A stretch of DNA of 64,000 bases, from the NCBI GenBank assembly GCA_023614405.1, contig CM042697.1, positions 463,742,744-463,806,743 of the forward strand. The letters run 5' to 3'. The position numbers and the translations under genes were made by a program. The notes beneath the pieces are model-generated. The model worked only from the letters and a program-made list of their open reading frames with translations, was not told the origin of the DNA and did no database searches. The stretch comes from Avena insularis. Its lineage: Eukaryota > Streptophyta > Magnoliopsida > Poales > Poaceae. Shown here in pieces: positions 31,740 to 39,542 of the stretch (positions within the stretch are counted from its first letter, which is position 1; each line of letters opens with the position of its first letter).

Positions 31740-33099
31740 TGATACGTCCAAAACGTATCTACTTTATCGAACACTTTGCTATTGTTTCTCCTCTAAACTT
31801 GTGTGATTTGGATACAACTAACACGGACTGACGCTGTTTTCAGCAGAATTACTTTGATGTGTTGTTTTTGTACAGAAAATGAACTATCAGGAAAAATCCC
31901 GGAAAATATTCCAAAAATTATATTTCACCAGAAGATCCATGGAGCCAGAAGACGAGACGAAGAAGGAGCCTGGGGGTCCCACACCCATGCCAGGCACGGG
32001 CCCACCACTAGCCGCGCCTGGGGAGGGGGGGGGGTGTAAGCACCCCAGGAACCCCCTCGGCCCCCCTCTACGCCTATAAGTTGCCTTTCGACCTAAAAAC
32101 TGAGGGGGTTCGATAGTTTTCTAGAAAGAGTTCCACCACGCCGCCGCCACCAGAAACAAAGATTCGGATCCAGAAACTCCGTTCTGGCACCCTGCCGGGA
32201 CGGGGAATTTAGAGAGGATCATCGCCATCATTATCACCAACGCATCTCCATTGACTACCGATGTTTCCCTCATCCATGAGTGAGTAATACCCCGCTGTAG
32301 GCTTAGGGATGGTAGGGATTGGATGATTTCTATCATATAATCGAATAAGATTGTTAGGGCATAGTGCCTAGTATCTCTTGTGCTATTTGACTTTGTTGCA
32401 AGTTGTTGTGCTTAATGCTTGTCACTAGGTCCCGAGTGCCATGATCTCAGATCTGAACTTATTATTGAATCATTATTATAGTATTGTTTGTGATCTTATC
32501 TGCAAGTTGTGTACACATATCATTGTCCGGATCCAAAGGCCCCAAAGTGACAATAATTGGGACAACCGGAGGGGATGGTTGTGGTGTGAGGATCACATGT
32601 GTTCACAGAGTGTTAATGCTTTGCTCCGGTGCTCTATTAAAAGGAGCACCTTAATTGCCAATAGTTCCCTAGAGGCCCCGCTGCCACGGGATGGCTGGAC
32701 AGAAGATGTTGTGCAAGCTCTCATTGCGAGCACGTATGACTATATTTGGAGAACATGCCTAGGATTATTTAGTATTTGGATGCTTGTTATTATTTATATG
32801 CAATGCCCTAGATCTTGAAGTTACATGTTTAGACTCGTCCATGCAACGCCCGTCCATACATCCCTATGCCTACCGCACTCGAATCCCACTGTTTACTGTT
32901 ACTGTTACTATTGCTCCTGTTTCACTGTTGTTGCTACTGATAAACTTCTATGAGCAAGAACTATTTCCAGGTGCAGCTGAATTTACAACTCAGTTGTTAA
33001 GGCTTGCAAGTATTCTTTGGCTCCCCTTGTGTCGAATCAATAAATTGGGTAATACTACCCGCGAAGATTGTTGTGATCCCCTACACTTGTGGGTCATCA
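31740..33099 (+). repeat. Athila-A 5' LTR (1360 bp)
   Basis: Begins TGATACGTCCAAAACGTATC and ends CTTGTGGGTCATCA, both typical of grass Athila-type LTRs. A weak TATA-like CTATAAG occurs at 32074-32080. No gene is present within it. Confidence 0.85.
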
Positions 33100-33110
33100 A
33101 GACTATTTTC

Positions 33111-33128
33111 TAGCACCGTTGCCGGGAA
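33111..33128 (+). promoter_or_regulatory. Athila-A primer binding site (tRNA-Asp type, mutated)
   Basis: TAGCACCGTTGCCGGGAA, eleven bases after the LTR end. The usual form in these elements is TGGCGCCGTTGCCGGGG, so this copy has several changes. Confidence 0.8.
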
Positions 33129-33187
33129 CATAGCTTTATTTGTAAGTTCACTTAAATCTATTATTGTTCACTGCTACTGCTTTCATC

Positions 33188-34454
33188 ATGGGGAAGTCTC
33201 GTGATGGAAAGTTCCCTATTTTACCATCCACTACAAGAAGAGGTACGGTCCTAAACACCTCTACTGCTCTTGATTCACTGTCTGTTATAAGTAAGCTTGT
33301 CACACCACCACCACATGCTCATGCTACACACACTACTACTACTACTGAATCTGAAACTGCTTTTGATACTCATGATGTTACTTCCACTGTGATTGATGTG
33401 AGTGGTTCATTAGGTTCTTTTCTAGATGCTAATATGGCTAGTCTAGGAAATAGCAAAACTCCTAGTGAAGAAACTGTTACACCTATTAGCTCACCTGAGC
33501 CTAGTGAGAGTTATGATATTAATGATGGTTACATTGAGTTCACTAATGATTTTGTTGAAGAGTGTCGAAACACACATGGTACTAGTACTATTAAGAGTCT
33601 CCTTGCTAGACGTACTATTATGCCTAAGTTGTCCTCTGATCCTAAGTTTGCCACTTCTCCCATAGATATTAAAGATAAAGATTATGACTTCTCTCTTGAT
33701 TTATCTTATTTAGATATTGTTGAGAAAGAACCTTTCTGTGGGATTGGAAATGAGAGTGTTGTGGCTCATATGAATGAGCTTTCTACTATGAGTGCTTTAT
33801 TCTTTGATGATTTTAAGATGCGCAAGTACTTTGTTACTAAGATCTTCCCTTTTTCACTAAAAGGAGAAGCTAGGGCTTGGTTTAATAGATTGCCTCCTAG
33901 TTCCATTGATATCCCTGATTGCTTCTTTCTTCTAGAAATATTTTCCTCCCAGTGCTAGACATGCTGCTTTGTAGAGACTTTTTGATTTTAAACAGGGAGA
34001 AGAAGAGAAATTGCCTGAGTCATGGACAAGGTTCCGTGCCTTGATTCATGCATATCCTGGATGTCCATTACCTAAGAATGAGCTTCTTGATATTTATTAT
34101 AATGGACTAACTGATGATTCTAGGACCTACCTAGATAGCTTTGTTGATTGTGTTTTTAGGAAAAGAACTCCTAAAGATGCTAAAGAATTAATGGCTAAAA
34201 TAAGCAAGAATTATGATGATTGGACTTCAACTAAGCTGAATACACCTGAGCCTATTACTCCTGAACCAGGTGTTCCTGAACCAGTTCCAGCACCAACACC
34301 CAAGAAAAGAGGAGTTATTGCATTAAATGATGAAGTGATGAAGGAATCTAAGAAATGTCTAAGGAGAAAGGTATTAGAGCTGAAGATGTGAAGAATCCAC
34401 CTCCTATAAAAGAATTATGTAAGCCAATTCCCCACTCATCTACTATTGAGGTAC
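33188..34454 (+). pseudogene. Athila-A gag, first part
   Basis: Begins MGKSRDGKFPILPS at 33188. Recognisable Athila capsid text includes FFDDFKMRKYFVTKIFPFSL and LKGEARAWFNRLPP. The frame is lost near 33945, contains a stop near 33974, and resumes at 34011 with LPESWTRFRALIHAYPGCPL and ELLDIYYNGLTDDSRTYLD. A further frame change occurs near 34365. The coding sequence runs into the Gypsy-B insertion at 34454 and continues at 47228 (IEV then HSLQHFDEG). Gag would form particles packaging the RNA; this copy cannot make a full protein. Confidence 0.88.
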
Positions 34455-35204
34455 TGTAACATCCCTAAAATCATGATTTCAAAGTTTGCATATCATTCAT
34501 GCATGCATATAGATTTGAGATCAATTTCAAACTCATTTCAGAAAAACAGAAGCCCATAGTGCTATGATTTTATGTGAGCATATTTAAATCAAATGGCTAT
34601 CCCCATTTGAAAGTTTGATTGTTTATGAACCAAGTTTGTTGCCTTCTATGAGGATAGGTATGAGCATAGAATTTAAACCAAGTTTTACAAATTGGAAATG
34701 GTTTCAAAAACCATTTTTCAAATTTTGCAAACCAAGTGCCAAGTCTCTGTTATTTTGATCTCCAAGCTTGACCAAGCCTTTGCAAAGCAACCACATGATT
34801 TTATGCCTATATTTGAGACTACTGCTCACTGCAAAAATCCCAAGAAGTTTTGAATTCAAATGGAACTTGAATTCATTTGAAAATCAATTCAGAAAATTGA
34901 AATAGAAAAAGAAAAAGGAGAAAGAAATAGAAAAGGGTCGGCGCCAGGATTCTACCCCAGCATCTGAATAGGCCCAATTAGCCCACCCGGGCCATCCCTC
35001 CCTCTCTCGCACGCGCCAGCACACCCAGACAGTCGCTGACGACCAGACCCCACCTCCTCTTCGCGCATTTCACTGATGAGCGGGCCCTCTCCACGTTGCC
35101 CTCGTCTTCCCCAAACCGCGCCCGCGACCACGTCGCCGCTGCTGTCAAGGCCGGTAATGGCGCGGCGTAATTAGCCATTATGCCGCAGGCGTTTCCTGTC
35201 GCGC

Positions 35205-37389
35205 CTGGGCCTATTTAAACCCCTCTGCACCGCGAGCATTTCCCCCCACTCTCCTCGCTCACTCCGCCACCAGGCTGCACGCATTTGCTCCCGAAGCCCC
35301 ACGGTACCGACGACTCCGGCGTCCAATTCCGGTGAGCCTCGACCGCCCCCTCTCTCTGGTTCAAACGATGATGCCCAGCTTGATCTTGCACATACGTTGA
35401 TGCCTTTCTTTTGCCTGCTCGTGACCCAGGTCATCGTCTCCGTTCACGACCGAAACCACCTGCGCCGCCGATAGACTCCGGCGACCAATTCAGGTAAAAC
35501 CCGAGCGCCCCTTGCCCCCTCCTTCACGCGAGTTTGTTCGCCTACGTCTGGTGCACCCCCTGACCCCTCTGGTTCGTGCTAGGGCGACGCCAAACCTCGC
35601 CAGTGACCACGTCTGCAAGCGACCGACGCCGCCCACAACTCCGACGAGCTCCAGAGACCGTTCCCGCGTGCCCCTTCGCAAGCCAACGCCACGTCGAGCT
35701 TCAGCACGCCACCGCGGTTCTGGTAAGACCCTTCTCCCTCCCGCGCACGACCTAGAACGCCAGCGCCGCCGCCGACAGAGCGCTCCGCCGCTCGCTGACG
35801 CCGCGCGCCGCCAGAACATGGTCGCATGCTCGAGCGCCGTTAGATCTAGATCCGACGCTTACGATAGAATCATTAATCGAACCGTTATGCTAGATCTGGA
35901 CCGTTCGTTTTAAATAGATCCTATGGCTCGCGAGCGTGATCCGGAGCAAATCGGTATCAGCCAATAGAAATAAGACGCGTGGCTAGGGTTTGAATTAAAA
36001 CAGAATTTGAAAACAGATTTAGATCCAAATTTCAAATGGCTATAACTTTTGATTCCCACGTTAGATTTTTGCAAATTTTATACCGTTGGAATCAGTGAGT
36101 CAAGCCCTTTCTGAATCTGCAATGTGTTTAACAAAAAGTTTCTGTTAAAGTGACTTTTTAGGCAGAAACTTGTTTAGGACCATTTTGAGTATAGATTTTG
36201 TTTAGTAAATTGTTTTAGTGCTAAATAAGTTTAGTTAGCAAGTTTTTGTCTTGGTTATGTTTCTGTATCATGCACTTGCTTGGTGGATTTTCAAAAATCA
36301 TCACTTAGCATTTTCTTGCATGCATGCATTCATATTTTTGTCTGTATATGAATGGTGTGTAATTGTGTGCTACAAATTTTTGTGTAGATTTTGCTAGTGA
36401 CTGTGATTGTGAAGAGTGCTACTCTCCCCATTACCAAGGCAAGTGTTACTTCATGATATTTCATCCCTATATTTTGAATAAGCATTAGAATTATTTTGCT
36501 AAGTCTTGCATGTTACTTTTTGCCAAATGCTATGTTGGGAAATCCTAAGTAGTTGTAGAATGGTAGAATTGCTAGGGAATTTTTCCTAAGTTAAGTTACT
36601 ATGCCATGCTTAGCCTAGCTAGTAGCAAACAAGGGTTGGTAAATTTTATACATGCTATGTTGAAAATATTTCTAAGTCATGAGACTTAGGTTTTCTTAAT
36701 AAAACAACTAAGACAATGAACCTCCTGGGTGGATTGGGACTTAAATTGGTGGTTTTTGGTTGAGTGGTTACACAAGGCCATGGATATGGCTTGTGTATCT
36801 CACTTGTGTTATGCCACCCAGGCACAAAGGGATTTGGAGGCCAAGTGTTGAGAAGCTTATAGTGCAACCACTTGGCAATATGGGCTCTGCCATGATCATA
36901 TAGGTTGCCAGAACTTAGTCACTTGGACAGTTGGTGGTAGTGGGAATGATAGGTTGGAGCGCGTCCATTTGACTAAGGAAAGGTTTCAGAAAGGTCCTGT
37001 CTTGGGAAACCAAGTCTGGTGGGGAAAGTGCACAACCTCTGCAGATGGAAAATCTAAGTACTTAGCCAAGTCCATGGCAATGGACAACTTGAGCATCAAG
37101 ACATGGAAGCTACAAGAATCTCATCACTCCAACTTCTAAGTAAAACTTGTGGGTGAACAAGGGAAAAGGACCCCAATGTCTATTGGTGGTTTCTTGGGAA
37201 AGTTTTTGACAAAGAAAAACTTGGTGATTTCAACTAATAGGAAAAACCTATTTTGAGCAAAGCAAGCCAAGCTACACTTAGCCAAAACTGCATATAGTAA
37301 TATAGTCCACTTAAAATTTACTAAGGTATCACTTGCCAATACTATTCCAAAGTATTTACCCACTGTGGCTGTAACTTGTGATGTTGCAG
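35205..37389 (+). promoter_or_regulatory. Gypsy-B promoter and putatively spliced leader
   Basis: TATA-like CTATTTAAAC at 35211-35220. Donor-like sites: CCG/GTGAGC (GT 35332), CAG/GTAAAA (GT 35494), CTG/GTAAGA (GT 35723). Acceptor-like sites: TGCCTGCTCGTGACCCAG ending 35429, GGTTCGTGCTAG ending 35582, TTGTGATGTTGCAG ending 37389. They alternate correctly to define three introns of about 98, 89 and 1667 nt. All six sites occur at equivalent places in Gypsy-D, whose sequence has diverged. Splicing is inferred, not shown. Confidence 0.5.
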
Positions 37390-37550
37390 GTTACTCCGAT
37401 GATGATTAGGAGTCATGAGTCTACACTCAACATGCTTGCCTGTGGCACATGAAGATGAAGACTTATGTTTATTTACTTATTCCAAAACTCTTGTATTAGG
37501 CCTTTGGCCCTGAGTTGTAAAAGACTATGTTTTATCTCTGGAATGAATGT

Positions 37551-37556
37551 AATAAA
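37551..37556 (+). promoter_or_regulatory. Gypsy-B polyadenylation signal
   Basis: AATAAA about 110 bp before the LTR end; the same motif is at 47112-47117 in the 3' LTR and on the minus strand at 61377-61372 in Gypsy-D. It probably sets the R/U5 boundary shortly downstream. Confidence 0.6.
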
Positions 37557-37668
37557 TGACCTTTGTATCTGTGTACTTGATCTTAAACTGTGGATGCTAG
37601 CAATGATCCAGGGACTAGCATTGCAATCACAGGGATCCTTTTCCTTTACAAAGGAGGGATCTTACAGA

Positions 37669-37680
37669 TGGTATCAGAGC
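37669..37680 (+). promoter_or_regulatory. Gypsy-B primer binding site (initiator Met-tRNA)
   Basis: TGGTATCAGAGC two bases after the 5' LTR end, complementary to the plant initiator Met-tRNA 3' end. Confidence 0.96.
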
Positions 37681-37808
37681 ACTGTGTTGCCTGTAGGATT
37701 ATGACCCTAGGATTGGAAACCACTAAGGAAAAAATTTCAACTACCTCTACACTTGTCTATTCTTCTCGTAAACTTTTCTAATCTTCTCATTCTCATCTCT
37801 ATTTGTAG

Positions 37809-38315
37809 ATGAACTCCATCAACGAAGCCGTGAAGAAAGGACCACTCATGACCATGACCTTGGAGTGTGAGACTGAGTTTCCCAAGATTCTCAAGGACCT
37901 CATGGTGGCAATGGAAATACATGGTGCAGCTGTGTACAAAGGCTTTCCAGTGATGGATGAGGGAGTTGAGTACTGGTGGGTGCAACTTCACTTGTACAAA
38001 AGCAAGGAAGACAACCATAAAGAAAGAGGATTCTGCATGTACACCAACACTGTGGTGCACACCACATTCTTTGAGTCAGCAAGAGAAGCAGCTTGGAGGA
38101 CTATCAAAGAACTTAGTGCTAGAGTCAAGTGCAGAATTCTCAACCTCCAAAAATACTTAGAGAAAGAGAAGGAACATACCCAAGAGTTGGAAGCCACCAA
38201 CCATACCTTAAGAGGAGATATTTTAGACTTAGTGATGGAATCATGTGAACAAGATAGGCTGATTGCCTCTAGGAACATTGTGTTAGCCAACAGATCCAGT
38301 GAGATAGGATTATAA
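37809..38315 (+). CDS. Gypsy-B ORFa: small extra protein before ORFb
   Basis: Intact 168-residue frame, no recognised family. Residues 54-110 contain YWWVQLHLY and a helical stretch (ESAREAAWRTIKELSARV). Residues about 105-150 are charged and probably coiled-coil. The layout (Trp-containing block, helical block, then coiled coil) faintly resembles the ORFb N-terminal block, so a duplicated domain is possible but weak. The ATG is directly preceded by ATCTCTATTTGTAG, with a long pyrimidine tract and a CTAAT branch-like motif about 30 nt before. Gypsy-A has no room for an equivalent (only 216 bp between primer site and ORFb). Function unknown. Confidence 0.65.
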   Translation: MNSINEAVKKGPLMTMTLECETEFPKILKDLMVAMEIHGAAVYKGFPVMDEGVEYWWVQLHLYKSKEDNHKERGFCMYTNTVVHTTFFESAREAAWRTIKELSARVKCRILNLQKYLEKEKEHTQELEATNHTLRGDILDLVMESCEQDRLIASRNIVLANRSSEIGL

Positions 38316-38511
38316 ACGCACTTCGTTAGTTGGACCACCACCTATCACCTTATTTTCCAAAATGATACCTTAAATAAGTTTGGACCTTGGTTGATGTAAT
38401 GGATTCATGTATGCATGACTTGTGTGATTTTGTGTTCCAAGGTTATGTATGAAATGTTTGTCTTGTTTTATCTTAAATTGTGTTGTCCTAAATTTTCTAT
38501 CTTATAAATAG
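38316..38511 (+). other. Gypsy-B spacer between ORFa and ORFb
   Basis: About 195 bp, no gene. It ends TTTTCTATCTTATAAATAG, directly joined to the ORFb ATG at 38512, which resembles a plant U-rich 3' splice site. Confidence 0.5.
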
Positions 38512-39315
38512 ATGCTTATTACCATCAGCACAGTTGAGGAGTTCCAGGTTACCCGTTTTGGTCCTCGTATCGTTGAGCTTACCACTTTGCTCAATCTCCC
38601 TCTTCCCACCATCATGGTGCATCCACTCACCAAGTTCGAGAGGAAGGACCTCTGGGGCTTCAAGGTGAACCAGCCCGGACGCCAGACAGAGCCTACTACG
38701 GAGGCCATCATCTTCAAGCTTATGCACGATGACAGGGAGAGAGGCATGGAGGTAGTCATGCAGGACCTGATAGGACGTCTGCTAGGCCGTCACTCCCGAC
38801 AGGTTAGGGCATCACTTCCACGCCTTCTAAGACGTGACGATGATGGGGAGTCCATCGACTTCGAGGACGACTCGAGGGACGCAGCAGAGCCGATACGTCT
38901 CTATCTCCAGGACTTAGAGTCCCTTATTAGGCACGTGGACACGGGCAGGACCAATGTCATGCTCAACAATGACGAGCTCCAGGTGCAGCTTCGCGAGAAG
39001 GACAAGCTTTTCGCTCAGCAGGACGAGATATTCAAGGAAATGGAGGTGAAGTTCGAGACCCAGGACCGGAAGTTCAAGAGTCAGGAGAAACGCGTCCAGG
39101 ATAGGAACAAGAAGATTCGGGACATGACTAAAGAACTGAAGTCCAAGGATTTCGAGCTAGAGCAGCAGCAGATGGTGATTGAGAGGCTTCGTTCCCAGAA
39201 GAGGGCTCTCAAGACCAAGATCGAGTCTTTGACCACTACTATCGAGGAGAACAAGACCGCGATGGAGAACACAGGTCTTACCTTTGTCGAGGAGGAGATT
39301 GATGCTGATGAGTAG
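38512..39315 (+). CDS. Gypsy-B ORFb: coiled-coil protein with acidic end, homologous to the Gypsy-A extra ORF
   Basis: Intact 267-residue frame. Residues 47-112 align with residues 51-117 of the Gypsy-A protein at nearly constant offset: W48, G56, P61-T62, E64, I66, F68, L70, G78, Q84, R89-L90, G92, RRD 107-109 and G112. Residues about 150-255 are a long charged heptad-like coiled coil, and the tail is acidic (VEEEIDADE). Coding sequence is GC-richer than the flanks and free of stops, which suggests it was under selection until insertion. It lies between ORFa and gag, and its ATG follows AG directly. Function unknown; an oligomerising, RNA- or particle-associated role is speculation. Confidence 0.82.
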   Translation: MLITISTVEEFQVTRFGPRIVELTTLLNLPLPTIMVHPLTKFERKDLWGFKVNQPGRQTEPTTEAIIFKLMHDDRERGMEVVMQDLIGRLLGRHSRQVRASLPRLLRRDDDGESIDFEDDSRDAAEPIRLYLQDLESLIRHVDTGRTNVMLNNDELQVQLREKDKLFAQQDEIFKEMEVKFETQDRKFKSQEKRVQDRNKKIRDMTKELKSKDFELEQQQMVIERLRSQKRALKTKIESLTTTIEENKTAMENTGLTFVEEEIDADE

Positions 39316-39542
39316 ACTTGACTACTCGGTTATCTGTTATTATCGTACTTGTTATTTGTGAACTTGTTATTGGACCATCCGACATGTGGATGGCTTGCCA
39401 CTTGTGTGTTTTACTTTGAGAACTTGCTATCTTGTTGTTGAACTTTTATCTTTGTGTTGCATGCCTGTGTTTGCTTATGTGATGTAATGTGCATAAACAT
39501 CTATGGGTATCTCATTATTATCTCTATTTGAACAAACCACAG
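39316..39542 (+). other. Gypsy-B spacer between ORFb and gag
   Basis: About 225 bp without a gene. It ends ATCTCTATTTGAACAAACCA then CAG, directly before the gag ATG at 39543. An in-frame ATG at 39489 lies inside this tract and is probably not used. Confidence 0.5.

Larger units (their letters stand above)
34455..37666 (+). repeat. Gypsy-B 5' LTR (3212 bp)
   Basis: Starts TGTAACATCC and ends GGGATCTTACA. Contains TATA-like CTATTTAAAC (35211-35220), three donor-like and three acceptor-like sites (see the leader entry) and AATAAA at 37551-37556. GC-rich frames at 34978-35913 are not supported as genes. Nearly identical to the 3' LTR, except for a divergent block upstream of the TATA box. Confidence 0.95.

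Noticed and set aside
34978..35913. GC-rich frames in the Gypsy-B LTR, also at 44515-45379
   Set aside because: Low-complexity Arg/Pro/Ala translations of leader sequence; different on both strands and disrupted between LTR copies.
37669..37680. tRNA gene remnant
   Set aside because: Only the 12-nt tRNA-complementary primer site is present, no cloverleaf.
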